Source: an uncultured Clostridia bacterium (lineage in GTDB: Bacteria > Bacillota > Clostridia > RUG12999). From it: a stretch of DNA of 23,644 nt. Positions 8,001 through 15,538 of this stretch are shown here, piece after piece. The notes below the pieces were generated by a model. That model was not told the DNA's origin and did no database searches. It was given only the letters and a program-made list of their open reading frames with translations. Numbering within the stretch: position 1 is the stretch's first letter; the number at the start of each line of letters is the position of its first letter. Both the position numbers and the translations under genes were made by a program. The stretch is from assembly GCA_938005345.1 (NCBI GenBank), contig CALLNG010000049.1:1-23644 (forward strand), read 5' to 3'.

Positions 8001-10054
8001 TTATCCAAAAGGGACAGTTTTTCAACCGTTAAATTTTTATCTGATATAATTTTACTAATTGCATTTTTATTGACGTCAACCACGTATGGCTCATTGCGAA
8101 ACGCCATATTCTTTACAGGGACATGTTTCGCTCCGCCGCTTTTGTCAAATAAACGCTCGTACGTTTTCCGCAATGCGCTGCGTAGGCTAATTCCTTCTTT
8201 ATTATTCTTCGCCTGTTCCACAGCACTTACGGCATTTTGAACCGACTCCTGTGAAACTGGTATTGGCGTATTATCCACGCTATCGGTTTGCACTGGTTTT
8301 TCTCCCTCATAGGGGGAATAGATTGTCGTCACTTCCCCTGCCTTTACGCCTGTACTCTTGTCCTGGGAATTCGATGCATTCTGGTTTGTTGCCACTTCTT
8401 GCGTTGTTCTGCCATCAACCGTAGTTTCCATACCTGCTTGGTTCATAGAAGTACCCTGTCCAACATTTCTTACGTTTCTCATCATGGTGCCTGTAGGGGC
8501 AACGTTCCTTTCGTTTCCAGGCATAGAAGAACCATTATTTTCCGCGTCTGCGCGGGTTTGATTTTTAGATGCTGATGTTCTTTCGTTTGCACGGGTTAAT
8601 CCTTGTTGCAATCTATCTGTTTGCGTCCTATTTTGAATATTTCCTATATTTTGAAATGCCATGTTTGCTCCACCAAACAATCCGCCCGCTGCCGCACCAA
8701 CTGCCCCAGCATATAAATCCCGTTTGGGGTTAATCACCGCATTTTCATCGTTCATGCTGACAAGAGGCGCGCTCCGGTCTATCATCATTTTTCGTAGACC
8801 TTTTTCCGTCCAGTTTTGCGTAATTTCTTCCGCACCTTCTTGCAGCATATTGTCCTTTATGAAATTCCATGCCCTGCGCCCTGCGGTGCTTTGCAAATTA
8901 CCAGACGCTATTTCAGACTGTACACCGCCCTGTTCTATCAGCGCATTGGCATACCCATTAACTATTCCGTACCCTAGTGCCCTTGTAGGGTCACCGGTCT
9001 GCTCCAGCGCGTCACTATAGGACTGCCCCGCTTGGGATACAAATGTAGGTATCATATGTTTGGGAAGTTTCAGCATTTCCGCAGCTTTTGATAATGCTGT
9101 CATTCCAGCGCGGCTCAAATCTCCAGCAGCTGATGTTCCAGCAGTAAAATATGCTGCTATAATAGAAGGAGCCATCTGTGTAGTAGACTGCATGATTTGG
9201 TCTGCAAATTCTCCAACCACTCCAAACTGCTCTGCCGACTTGCTCGCCCTTTCCCTTGCCGCCGCGGCATTGTTTTTGATAGCTTGTATTGGCGCACTGT
9301 CTGTAAACGGCGTTTCCAGCTCCACCTTTGCAAATGGATCTCTTTCTTTTATGACCGCGGCTGCAGCTCGTGGGATATTATGTAAATAATCCCCAACGCC
9401 CGCAAGAAATGAATATACCCCGTCGTTAAAAGCGTGCCCGCCCGCAATGAGCGAATCTTTCACCAACGTCGCTGCCGGTTTTGCTAAAGTATAATAAAAA
9501 TTGTTGAACGGATTAGAACCTGATTCTACTTCAAACGTATCCAGTCTCCCGTTTTGGTTCATATCTGTCCCATATGTTTTCCCGCTCCAACGGGTTTCTA
9601 CTAGCGTTCCCGGACTGTTTCCCTGTTCCCTTTTAACCGACATGGTGTCTAAGGCCATCTTGGCAGCGTCTCTTATTTTGGCCTGTTCTCTTCTGCGTTC
9701 TGATGAAAACGGGCTTTCCATCGACGTTTCCAGAAGCCTTTTTGCGCCGTATTTCCAAATATCCGCTGCAGAAAGTGGTTGTGTTGTTTTGGGGGCTGGT
9801 CCTATTGTGGTATTTGGAAATAGCGGCGTACTGCTTCTAATTTTTCTAGCATTTATACGTTTATCTACTCTGGTATTGCTTCGCGTGGGTTTTTCTTGGT
9901 CAACAATTTTACCATAAACGGACGGTGTTTCAATGCCTTCCCGTTCGTTATCCGCTAAAACATCCTGCATGGTCCGTATGTTACGTTCTTTGGGATTTTC
10001 CGTTAGTTCATCCGGTACGCTTCCATCTTTCACCCTATCTAAGAAATACCCCAT
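2051..10054 (-). CDS. giant polyvalent virion protein with ADP-ribosyltransferase and metallopeptidase domains (2667 aa)
   Basis: The start is an ATG seven bases after AAGGAGG. Domains in order: a hydrophobic helical region at about 190-480, with LQEGAEE near 401 and a Gly/Ala-rich stretch near 450; a low-complexity linker; a RelE/barnase-like alpha-beta domain at about 620-755; an ADP-ribosyltransferase domain at about 820-955 with R864 (VYRNIGF), a T892-S893-A-S895 motif and E929-x-E931 before VLF; a Gly/Thr-rich linker at 962-1052; a zincin domain with H1145-E-S-F-H1149 and acidic E1203/E1204; a second RelE-like domain at about 1290-1450; coiled coil at about 1535-1607; and a long helical C-terminal half resembling large polyvalent-protein domains (LPD38 type) at about 1940-2170. 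Proteins of this kind are packaged in the virion and ejected into the host, where the enzymatic domains modify host targets. The catalytic residues are visible; targets and processing are unknown. The gene also contains an overlapping ORF at 6901-7170. Confidence 0.85.
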   Translation of the reverse strand: MGYFLDRVKDGSVPDELTENPKERNIRTMQDVLADNEREGIETPSVYGKIVDQEKPTRSNTRVDKRINARKIRSSTPLFPNTTIGPAPKTTQPLSAADIWKYGAKRLLETSMESPFSSERRREQAKIRDAAKMALDTMSVKREQGNSPGTLVETRWSGKTYGTDMNQNGRLDTFEVESGSNPFNNFYYTLAKPAATLVKDSLIAGGHAFNDGVYSFLAGVGDYLHNIPRAAAAVIKERDPFAKVELETPFTDSAPIQAIKNNAAAARERASKSAEQFGVVGEFADQIMQSTTQMAPSIIAAYFTAGTSAAGDLSRAGMTALSKAAEMLKLPKHMIPTFVSQAGQSYSDALEQTGDPTRALGYGIVNGYANALIEQGGVQSEIASGNLQSTAGRRAWNFIKDNMLQEGAEEITQNWTEKGLRKMMIDRSAPLVSMNDENAVINPKRDLYAGAVGAAAGGLFGGANMAFQNIGNIQNRTQTDRLQQGLTRANERTSASKNQTRADAENNGSSMPGNERNVAPTGTMMRNVRNVGQGTSMNQAGMETTVDGRTTQEVATNQNASNSQDKSTGVKAGEVTTIYSPYEGEKPVQTDSVDNTPIPVSQESVQNAVSAVEQAKNNKEGISLRSALRKTYERLFDKSGGAKHVPVKNMAFRNEPYVVDVNKNAISKIISDKNLTVEKLSLLDNLNAIIENGKYVGSGNYVQKGNKKKLTVRFDYFETPVRINGKDYIAAFDVEVFPNTNQYRTHKVIEKMDLIALPDADTGPVPAANGNASSPTTSIPENSGNVNGELRNGETVTGVQENNTPGILTSEEEGAIIRYKGGGSYALNDTIREGNQLTESQSKQVQDLNRALERMPRVEGTVYRNIGFLFEDSFNKFIEENSGRTVTYPAFTSASKTPDGYEVETPYQVHMEIESKNGRDLTGIGTEMEEEVLFKTDTTFQIHSAQRNGNIFHLILEEVAENGNQSGHDTRTTEGNRGSIPGNDTVGVGEGSHIELDTVQGRGGTAAEIPKGTSTGNVPGSEPGDTRNRDGRSKEKGADSASERQAIYGNLNESKDRAQQNAGGEQFETRTLDRAARIQEEATRAREAQDPKRKVEQAAEAIGRKVEWYSDQSDPAHANQNGYYKDGVVHINETAQNPYMTVLGHESFHSLNAKDRAAIIQFVKQNTNTDSAAFQRYREERRRAYMAEYQKKGRLFSDWDFWEEYTADNMENFFQDEAFVSKLGRQNKTLAEKLWNTLRNLWEKIKQVISPKQYSIGMNEAGQASGMTDAQFHRMEQMFQKALGHESELGTDGKASIMKRNGEYVINVDRDIFQGANKNDYPKILRQWLDENFEDEQIVSLVDNNVLTLNKKGNKELAYGANSQKLHGSTRVAKNRISQHIDEVARIAKTVNIAPDKQLSTGKNKHGAFAQDGWKYKDFTFKIGDQLYSGRLNVAMNPTGEYVYDITKIKRYPQNETSIENGARIKANTSSDINNISQNQDSVNSSISENGQNDTEKFLVDLESGERGSVVRRKDKAEEAMRKYEETGDPNDLPEQQWANAYYRDAQRRDTFLNNQIDTAEYELENAKTKERREHLQALIDNLRDKQMAAKENLATSKAVVEMVESIATPRNFDLAEIADQLHGIDTNTIKNGNYRFNDIYRNMKRVFKKNFRVVEPLLDQFDAAKGDYARDTVSILAEMNQFIQKQLKIKKGSKESKAVQWIAEGERNPNVRRNKDREALRKMGITDLKNLDPNVRIPYTEQMLVEEFGTKRAEDIKEAAQWFRGKYDELIDEINRTQRLIYPNRPDKLIPKRKDYMRHFREVSEGLAGLRNILDMDNNIDPILVGTSEYTKPKEKWASIKQKRSGKATQEGAIEGFLDYIGQAEYAIHINPYIDRFRGLARDLAQIKSEKNDTSLNGFIGYLNDYAADLAGKSSKLDRAVIDSLGARGRTMMKGLRWFNNRTKANAVLGNLGSVAKQVMNLPNGMALLENPANMIPGIVDVFRGFRDGGKIQEQYKKSNFLTERLKLDRAFGKFDKMGPGKVAQNLLGIADEFGTRVIWNAAYREGVNLQKSRDITDAVKYADNLTRQAVAGRGIGETPLAYKSEMGRLFLPFQIEVNNTWNVLRDVLQTSRYDGKLKTVKNFGDKALRVLLFYLVTWGLNEAMEKLTGSKGSFDPLGDIIDGIFQGAEELPEKSKLEQWQRGGLRAAQNLAGDFIGSRSFGWVASSFMDAVNDDWATKFFNDSIYPSQGVNVPALQSVQKGVKKFGDGDPVGSAAEFATSFLTPWGGKQLDKTIRGLGDYLRGGNYQNNIYKEFSTGKRGDLYYPIEQTPANAIQSAVFGPSSLGENAAYWQTKRLETYAKQAEREFKEDAAEQFTKQVKESNLSTVIKQFYTDETVEPKTASTKVKYKDTEYTLTEKERQQYQETIDREALKLVTELSKSNGFSKLSEEDKVKQLEAAQSYADAVAKNEVLKKKEPGKTIQFFKQDVDNRKKYYSIWDEVEPEDEDKQARRKAINEVSSVVNALSKKSKLTPGVISGLNQYMDKIESRAANAVDKELNRLGLLREENTDTTGDMDVTSSTMGMFEYTDDGQKYEVKVNYADIPKIMQEVEEETYKQMQRLLNNQYRSQKKKTYGQRYNYKNANADQKIKWVNEVRTDVRNYYKDKYARKYGVRKVPNKLKGVR
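6901..7170 (-). CDS. candidate overlapping gene inside the giant gene (89 aa, unknown function)
   Basis: In the +1 frame relative to the giant gene, an ATG at 7170 lies nine bases after a perfect AGGAGG (7185-7180). The 89-codon product starts MVIKADMTLELRREI and looks like a genuine helical protein: amphipathic helices, segments such as EVILNWILFKEEGERLLKYL and TFQEVSQATHEIVMDVAKKK, normal composition and few Gly. The frame of the giant gene here encodes only a Gly/Thr/Ser/Asn-rich linker (residues about 962-1052) between the ADP-ribosyltransferase and metallopeptidase domains, so the overlapping frame appears to be the constrained one. A TTG nine bases upstream directly abuts the RBS and is an unlikely start. 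I do not recognise the family. Its position suggests, as inference only, a partner or immunity protein for the adjacent toxin-like domains. Confidence 0.62.
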   Translation of the reverse strand: MVIKADMTLELRREIEEAFRGMTLSESGKEVILNWILFKEEGERLLKYLKEHPQATFQEVSQATHEIVMDVAKKKGLTPLQRDRLYMGI

Positions 10055-10069
10055 GTTCCTGCCTCCTTA

Positions 10070-11914
10070 TTATGCTCGGCGTTTGTAATCCTTTATTACC
10101 TGGTCTATAACGGAATCTGGTATTGCCATTGCATCTAGCAGCTCGTCTTTTACCTCGTCTGGATAATTACTAGACATGACATAGGCCGCTTGTGTCTCTG
10201 CACTAACCTGATTGATTCCTAGTTTATATTCATCTCTTAATCTCGCGTCAATTTCATCATGCAGCTGCTGTGCCGATGCGCTGATTCCACTACTTCCGGA
10301 ATCAATATATTCATCATTTCCATCCTCATTGCTAGACCTACTGCGGGAGCGGCTGGAAGAATTGTTCCGGCTTGCGCTATATCTAGCGTTTCTTGCCGCC
10401 GCTTTTTCGTCATATTGATCTTGCAGCGCATATTGGTATGCCAGCAGGTCTTTTTCTGCATCGTTTTGGATTTGCAGCGTTGTTTTGTCATAATAGCGTG
10501 GATCCGCATTCAATGGAACATGCAATAAGGCTGCTTCTTCCTCCGTAAAATATCCCCGTTGCTGCGCATTGCTTAATGCATTTTCAATTCGCTGTTGGTC
10601 GTACATGATATTGTCCCGGTTAAATCCAGCCCACCGGTATACTTCGTCTGCATACCACTGGTTGTCCCCACGGTTCGCTTCATACCAATATCTAAGGTCT
10701 TCCCGGTCATCCAGCATTTGCTGCCGTTCCCATTCCTTTTGTCTCCACGCCTGTTCGTCGTTATAGGTTTTCTCGTTCCAGTTCCGTTCATAGGCCTTGT
10801 CGTCGCGCGTTGTATTGAGTGCGTTGTTGTAGCGGATGTCGTCCATCGTATCCCGGTTCACGCCGTATTCCCGGTTAAATGCCTGGGTATATTGGTTTTG
10901 CACATCACTGAGCGCGCTGCGGTTCATGTTGTAGTCGTCCACATACCGCCCATAGGCTTGCTGTGCCAGTTCTGGAATCCGGTCCATCAGCGCATCCTTC
11001 CATTGCTGCTCTGCCTGTGCACCCGCCGTCACTGCTGCGCTGTTAATAAATCCACCTGTCAGTCCCGCCATGCTTCCCATGGTATCCCGCAGGGCTTTGT
11101 CCCCCTCCCGGTTGTATTGGTCGCGGTACGACTGGTACACAATATCCTGTTCCGGGTCATAATTAAATTCTTCCCGGTTCACGATTTTGTCCAGCAGAGC
11201 GTCTATGGTCGGCGTGTATTTGTCATCATATTTTTTCCAAATGTCGTAGTTGTTTTGCAGCCCGTTTTGCTGCATTGCCTGGTTCATAATCTGATCTAAC
11301 TGGCTCTGGTTCATGTAGGCGTTGCCATCAATGACAAACGCCGGGTCTACTGCAATTCCATTAATCATTACTTTGCCGTTTTGGTAGTTTGCGTTAAATG
11401 GCAGCTGGCTATTGGCCAAATAATCTGTCACATCTACAATCTGGTTCGGCGTTCCTTTCCAGTAGTCCACTGCCGCACCGTAAATGTCGTTTACACCCGC
11501 CGCATAGCTGGTGCCGTTATTCAGGGAATTGGCCTGCATGAAATCCCTCCCGTCATACGTGACGGTGCCCAGGCCGCCCGGCTCCCCGCGCCACCCGATT
11601 TTGTTGTTGTCCATGCCCATGTTCACCATGGTGTCCCGGATTCCCACGCCGTTTGCCGGATTTTGGTATTGGTATTTGGACGGGTCGTAAGTGTTGTTGT
11701 TGATGGAATTTGCGTCCACTCCCGCATTGGCTGCCTGCACGCGGGAATACCAGTCCAGCGCGCCGGTATTATTCGGGTTTTGCCCCAAAATACTTGTCAC
11801 GCGGTTTAACTCGTTTTTATAGATATCACTGTTTTGGTTTTGGGACAAATACGTAATTTTGTCCTGGGGGCTTAGGTTGTTAAAATCGTCTTGGTTTTTT
11901 ACGTTGTATGCCAT
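10070..11914 (-). CDS. internal virion / ejection protein (614 aa)
   Basis: The start is an ATG with GGAGGG eight bases upstream. The protein is Asn/Gln/Tyr-rich and soluble. Residues about 250-330 contain EEFNYDPEQDIVYQSYRDQY, then a Gly/Ala/Thr stretch (DTMGSMAGLTGGFINSAAVT) and PELAQQAYGRY. This DP--Y--Y---Y / TGG--NS / PEL---A---Y pattern recurs in virion proteins of clostridial phages, often in several copies; here I see one. A long charged helical segment follows (about 330-450, rich in Trp, Asp, Arg). A Ser/Arg-rich disordered patch lies near 515-530 and the C-terminus is helical. It sits between the large terminase and the giant polyvalent protein, where podoviruses keep internal core or ejection proteins. 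The exact role is not established. Confidence 0.55.
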   Translation of the reverse strand: MAYNVKNQDDFNNLSPQDKITYLSQNQNSDIYKNELNRVTSILGQNPNNTGALDWYSRVQAANAGVDANSINNNTYDPSKYQYQNPANGVGIRDTMVNMGMDNNKIGWRGEPGGLGTVTYDGRDFMQANSLNNGTSYAAGVNDIYGAAVDYWKGTPNQIVDVTDYLANSQLPFNANYQNGKVMINGIAVDPAFVIDGNAYMNQSQLDQIMNQAMQQNGLQNNYDIWKKYDDKYTPTIDALLDKIVNREEFNYDPEQDIVYQSYRDQYNREGDKALRDTMGSMAGLTGGFINSAAVTAGAQAEQQWKDALMDRIPELAQQAYGRYVDDYNMNRSALSDVQNQYTQAFNREYGVNRDTMDDIRYNNALNTTRDDKAYERNWNEKTYNDEQAWRQKEWERQQMLDDREDLRYWYEANRGDNQWYADEVYRWAGFNRDNIMYDQQRIENALSNAQQRGYFTEEEAALLHVPLNADPRYYDKTTLQIQNDAEKDLLAYQYALQDQYDEKAAARNARYSASRNNSSSRSRSRSSNEDGNDEYIDSGSSGISASAQQLHDEIDARLRDEYKLGINQVSAETQAAYVMSSNYPDEVKDELLDAMAIPDSVIDQVIKDYKRRA

Positions 11915-11927
11915 AAAAAATCCCTCC

Positions 11928-13307
11928 TTATAAATCTAGCGGTCCTGATGGTATATGCGGTTTCGGCGGTTTTCTCGTGGATTTGATGGGGTTGGTCATG
12001 AGGAAATACCTGCTTTCGTCATAAACGTGGTCCTCTCCCTGCGTGTCCACATCCTCCGTCTTGGTTTCGTCATACACAAGTGCCGGCACGGTCCGAATAA
12101 ACGCCTTGCATGTGTTGAATATATACATCATGGGAAACCCTTCTTCGTCAAATTCCAGCCGGTAATGCATTTGCATTTTCCCGGCCAGACGGCTGTTGTC
12201 CGCCTTATCAAAATAGATGCCGTATTTTTGAAACTGCTGCGCGGGACTGGCCTCCTCGCCGTAGCGTACGTCCCATATCGCCGGGTCCGCCACGCCAAAG
12301 ATGGTGTTGCCCTGCTCATACGTGTTTTCGATGTCCCGAATCTGCCGCGCCATCTCCGGCACCGTCCATCTCACGCCCGTGTCCGGCTCTCCCGTACACC
12401 CGTATAGCTCCCGGTACCGGTATGCGCGTCCGTCTCCGTCCACAGCCCACCAGCCCACAGAAAACGGTTTGCTGTAGCCAAAGTCAAAGCTGCGGTACCG
12501 CCGCCACCACTTCGGTATGTCAAACGGTTCAATGACATGCGTCCATTTCCGGCTGATATACCCTTGCGCATTGTTGCGAAACTCCGTAAACACCTGTCCG
12601 GAAAAGCTGTCCCAGTCCCCATAGAGCAGCGCCCGTTTTTCCGCCTCCGGCAGCCCAGCCAGGCTTGCCAAATAGTTGGGGTCGTTTTCCAGCAGAATTT
12701 GGTTGTCAAACACCGTGGACGGGATAAACGCCCTGGTTTTTTTAAGTGTTTTGCCGTTTACCTGGTATTCCTCCGTGTATGTCTTCATGGGTTCTTTCCC
12801 TTCGATGAAGCGCTGCTTGACCCACCCATGCCCGATTCCGCCGGGGTTGCACGTCGCGCGGATGTAACAGCGCGTCCCCGGTCCGCCGGGCCGGTTACGA
12901 CTGAACATGTAGGAATATTCCTCCCATTTGAAATGCGTCAATTCGTCAAACCCAATGAAATCATAGTGTTTCCCTTGGTAATTGATGCGGTCCTTGGTGT
13001 GCTGCATGTTGCCAAAATAGATTTGTGCGCCAGATGGAAAAATCCAGCAGTGCAGCTGCCCGTTGTACCGCGCCCCGGGATAGATACGCGGATACAGCTG
13101 CATGGAGCGGTCCACCAGCTCCGCACACTGCGGATAGGTTTTGCGGAAAATAATGCCGCGGTAGTGCGGTATGGGCACCTGCCGCAGCGCTTCCGCCAGC
13201 AGTGCGTCTGATTTTCCTCCGCCCGCCGCTCCTCCATATAACACCTCATCCTCCGGCCTACTTAAAAACTCCGCTTGCCTTGGTTGCGGCTTCCATATCA
13301 CATTCAT
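11928..13307 (-). CDS. terL: terminase large subunit
   Basis: This is the motor ATPase and headful/cos nuclease that packages DNA through the portal. Numbering from the ATG at 13307, the Walker A is GGAAGGGKS at residues 25-33, the Walker B is FIGFDEL with D121/E122, and the RNase H-like nuclease has D275 (SFDFGYSKP), D341 (VADPA) and D430 (HVYDES). All expected active-site residues are present, and 459 residues is a normal length. A longer ORF begins at 13349, but that ATG sits just past the upstream terminator T-run with no RBS. The 13307 ATG has GGGGGAAG in front, so I chose it. The gene is oddly placed: it follows the major capsid gene instead of the small terminase gene, and is separated from the capsid gene by a strong terminator. 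Confidence 0.95.
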   Translation of the reverse strand: MNVIWKPQPRQAEFLSRPEDEVLYGGAAGGGKSDALLAEALRQVPIPHYRGIIFRKTYPQCAELVDRSMQLYPRIYPGARYNGQLHCWIFPSGAQIYFGNMQHTKDRINYQGKHYDFIGFDELTHFKWEEYSYMFSRNRPGGPGTRCYIRATCNPGGIGHGWVKQRFIEGKEPMKTYTEEYQVNGKTLKKTRAFIPSTVFDNQILLENDPNYLASLAGLPEAEKRALLYGDWDSFSGQVFTEFRNNAQGYISRKWTHVIEPFDIPKWWRRYRSFDFGYSKPFSVGWWAVDGDGRAYRYRELYGCTGEPDTGVRWTVPEMARQIRDIENTYEQGNTIFGVADPAIWDVRYGEEASPAQQFQKYGIYFDKADNSRLAGKMQMHYRLEFDEEGFPMMYIFNTCKAFIRTVPALVYDETKTEDVDTQGEDHVYDESRYFLMTNPIKSTRKPPKPHIPSGPLDL

Positions 13308-13350
13308 TCCCGCTTCCCCCTTTGTTTCTATGCACGAATATTCATACATA

Positions 13351-13375
13351 AAAACAAGAGGGGAAACCCCTCTTG
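13351..13375 (-). terminator. intrinsic terminator between capsid and large terminase genes
   Basis: Read on the minus strand, a perfect 9-bp stem (CAAGAGGGG / CCCCTCTTG) with a 3-base TTT loop is followed by TTTTT. It begins about 50 bases after the capsid stop. It would cut most transcripts after the capsid gene and leave the terminase and later genes to read-through. The hairpin is symmetrical, but the T-run favours minus-strand termination. Confidence 0.88.
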
Positions 13376-13424
13376 CCGTGACCCGATTGTTTCTTTTGAA
13401 TGAGAAAAAGGTTGATTCTATTTT

Positions 13425-14621
13425 TTAGTTGGTCGGCGGTGTTGCCGTGTTGCTCGATACGCTCTCAATGCGAACCATAGCTTCCTGTGACAAAATAACA
13501 GCAGCATGCGCCGCTTTCCATCCCGTGGTAGCACGTTGGTCCAGCGGATCCGCCGTACCGCCGCTGCCCAGCTGCTTGGTGATGTTCTGAATCCCGCCAT
13601 TTGCTAAGTCAATGACTCCATATGCATTGGCGCCGATAATCAGCGTTGAATAAACCGGCACGCCGTCTGCTGCGCCGCTGCCGCCGTAGATGGTGGTTTT
13701 GGGCACAATGTCAGACGGAACCGCCTCCGACATGGTCAGTACACCTGTACCGCCGCTACCCGCTGTAGCGGAAGTGATGGTCAGTTTCTTGCCTTTGGCA
13801 ATGATAGCCTTGCTTGCCAGTGCGGTCGCTTGCTCGCTGGTAATGGTTTCCTCCACATAGATTTTGCTGCCGGCTACACTGGCCACCGTCAGCGTAGAGA
13901 GACCTGTTGTAATGTCGCCGTAGAAAATCATGGCCTCTGTGGTTTCCACAAACCGCACACCGTGGATCCGTCCGATTTCTCCGGAATAGAAATCTTTGGG
14001 GTCGCAGTAGGTTCTCACGTTTTCCCAGGCCGGGTCGCTCGTGAGGTCATAGGACACATCCGGATGAATGATCCCCACATAATCCCCTTTGATTTTCTTG
14101 ACGTTGTAGCGTTTCAGAGTCCGAACCGCTTTTTTAATTTCCTCCACCGTCAAAACATCGGTGTCCTCCAGGGAGCTTCTTCCCGTTTTGCCGCCCACAT
14201 ACTGGACGTTGGTTCCCGCATTGATAACTTCTGACGTCAGGCGATCCAGCGTTTCGCCAGACTGCTCGCCCAGCAGATTGTTTGCTTCCACCAGGTTGTT
14301 GTCAATTGCCGCGGTCAGAATCATGTCGGAAAGTGCAATGTAATCCCCATACTGTTCTACCGTGGACGTGATGGTTTTCACGTTCATGGAACTGCCGTCC
14401 GGGGTTACGCCCTCTGTCAGCGGAATCAGCGTTTTGGGCAGCGATGTATAGCCGCGGAACTCAATCGTTTTCCCGCCGTTTTTGGGGATGTTTTTCTTTT
14501 GTCCAAACTGGGCATGTACCAGATTGGGCGTTGCCCGCATGAGCAGCTGTTTGTCATAAAAGGTTTTCATCTCCGGGCTTAGTCCCGGAGATAGGGTTGT
14601 GTTGACGTTCATGTTTGCCAT
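13425..14621 (-). CDS. major capsid protein, N4-gp56 family
   Basis: This is a complete 398-residue protein; the ATG follows AAGGAG by nine bases. The N-terminus (LSPEMKTFYDKQLLMRATPN) and the segment KTIEFRGYTSLPKTLIPLTE are typical of the N4-gp56-type HK97-fold capsid family. So is the C-terminal signature: VYSTLIIGANAYGVIDL, GSGGTADPLDQRATTGWKA, then MVRIES. The segment at about residues 235-315 is rich in Gly, Thr and Ala (TLTVASVAGSKIYV, LTITSATAGSGGTGVLTM) and looks like a small beta insertion, possibly a surface decoration, relative to the core fold. It is preceded by the scaffold gene and followed by a strong terminator, consistent with very high expression of this segment. Confidence 0.92.
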   Translation of the reverse strand: MANMNVNTTLSPGLSPEMKTFYDKQLLMRATPNLVHAQFGQKKNIPKNGGKTIEFRGYTSLPKTLIPLTEGVTPDGSSMNVKTITSTVEQYGDYIALSDMILTAAIDNNLVEANNLLGEQSGETLDRLTSEVINAGTNVQYVGGKTGRSSLEDTDVLTVEEIKKAVRTLKRYNVKKIKGDYVGIIHPDVSYDLTSDPAWENVRTYCDPKDFYSGEIGRIHGVRFVETTEAMIFYGDITTGLSTLTVASVAGSKIYVEETITSEQATALASKAIIAKGKKLTITSATAGSGGTGVLTMSEAVPSDIVPKTTIYGGSGAADGVPVYSTLIIGANAYGVIDLANGGIQNITKQLGSGGTADPLDQRATTGWKAAHAAVILSQEAMVRIESVSSNTATPPTN

Positions 14622-14634
14622 AAAATTTCACTCC

Positions 14635-15516
14635 TTAAAATATAATAGTTTCGCCGGACTGCGCCCGCGCCATGTATTCCTCCATTTGTTTGTCCGTCAG
14701 CCGCGACACATCCACTTTCCCCGCCACACTGGGGTTGTTTTGCGCCGCACCTTCGGTAATGCGCTGCTGTCCGGCTTTAATGCTGGAGACGACTTTTTCT
14801 TTTTCCGCCTCCACCCGCGCCTTTAGCACCTCGTCAAAATACAGGCCTTGATACGCCGTTTGCAGCGCTTTCTCCCGCGTTGCCGGGTTGTCATACAAGC
14901 TTTTTGCCAAAAGAATAAACTGGGGATTTTCCAGCATTTGCTGATACTTCGCATCTTCGATTCCCGCCTTTTGCCGCTGCTGGTCCATTTCCTGTGCCAG
15001 CCGGGTATAGTATTGCTGTTCCTGTATTGCCCTTGTCTGGGCTTCCAGCTGCTTCTTTTGGGCGTATAGCTCCACATCCTCCACGCCCTGCTTTTGCGCT
15101 TCCACTTCCAGCCTCTGCCGCCGGACCGTCTCTGCCGCCTGCCCCCGCTCTACTCCCAGCACAGCGGATAGGTCGTCGAGCAGAGCGGAATATTTGTCCT
15201 GTGGCTCCCGAATGCGCTGCCCAATAATGCGTGTCACTTCTTCCTGTGTAAATAACCGTTTTTGCGGCTTTGCTTCTTGGGGTTGGCCTGTCTCTTGTTT
15301 TGCCGCCTCTTGTTGCTCTGCGGCTGGTTCTGGCTGCTGGTCTTCTGGATGGGCGGATTCCTGTGCCAACAGTCCGTTTAGTTCCTCAATGCTTGCGCCC
15401 GATTCATATTGTTCAAACAGGGATTCTCCTGTTACGCTGCCGGTCTCTCCGGTGGATGGTTCCATTTCCGCGCCAACGTTCACGGATTCTGTTATAATTG
15501 CGTTGGTGTCTTCCAT
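14635..15516 (-). CDS. capsid scaffolding protein (293 aa)
   Basis: The start is an ATG seven or eight bases after TAGGAGG. The composition is highly charged and Gln/Glu/Ala-rich, with an acidic, probably disordered N-terminus (residues 1-85). A long helical or coiled-coil middle (about 90-250) follows, then a short C-terminal segment, LTDKQMEEYMARAQSG. That architecture, and the position immediately before the major capsid gene, are typical of podovirus scaffolds, whose C-terminal helix contacts the capsid protein. There is no catalytic motif and no sign of a fused protease. The assignment rests on composition and gene order. Confidence 0.8.
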   Translation of the reverse strand: MEDTNAIITESVNVGAEMEPSTGETGSVTGESLFEQYESGASIEELNGLLAQESAHPEDQQPEPAAEQQEAAKQETGQPQEAKPQKRLFTQEEVTRIIGQRIREPQDKYSALLDDLSAVLGVERGQAAETVRRQRLEVEAQKQGVEDVELYAQKKQLEAQTRAIQEQQYYTRLAQEMDQQRQKAGIEDAKYQQMLENPQFILLAKSLYDNPATREKALQTAYQGLYFDEVLKARVEAEKEKVVSSIKAGQQRITEGAAQNNPSVAGKVDVSRLTDKQMEEYMARAQSGETIIF

Positions 15517-15538
15517 AGTCTTTTCCTCCTATTTGCAT

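Noticed and set aside
10595..11299. Long plus-strand ORF (234 codons) opposite the 614-residue protein gene
   Set aside because: Its Val/Ile/Pro-rich sequence is the mirror of the Asn/Asp/Tyr-rich codons on the minus strand. There is no RBS, and the minus-strand frame has strong signals.
12537..13211. Plus-strand ORF (224 codons) opposite the large terminase
   Set aside because: The minus strand encodes all terminase catalytic motifs; this frame is a complementary-strand shadow.
13308..13349. Longer start for the large terminase at 13349
   Set aside because: That ATG follows the terminator T-run with no RBS, and the extra 14 residues are absent from the usual terminase opening.
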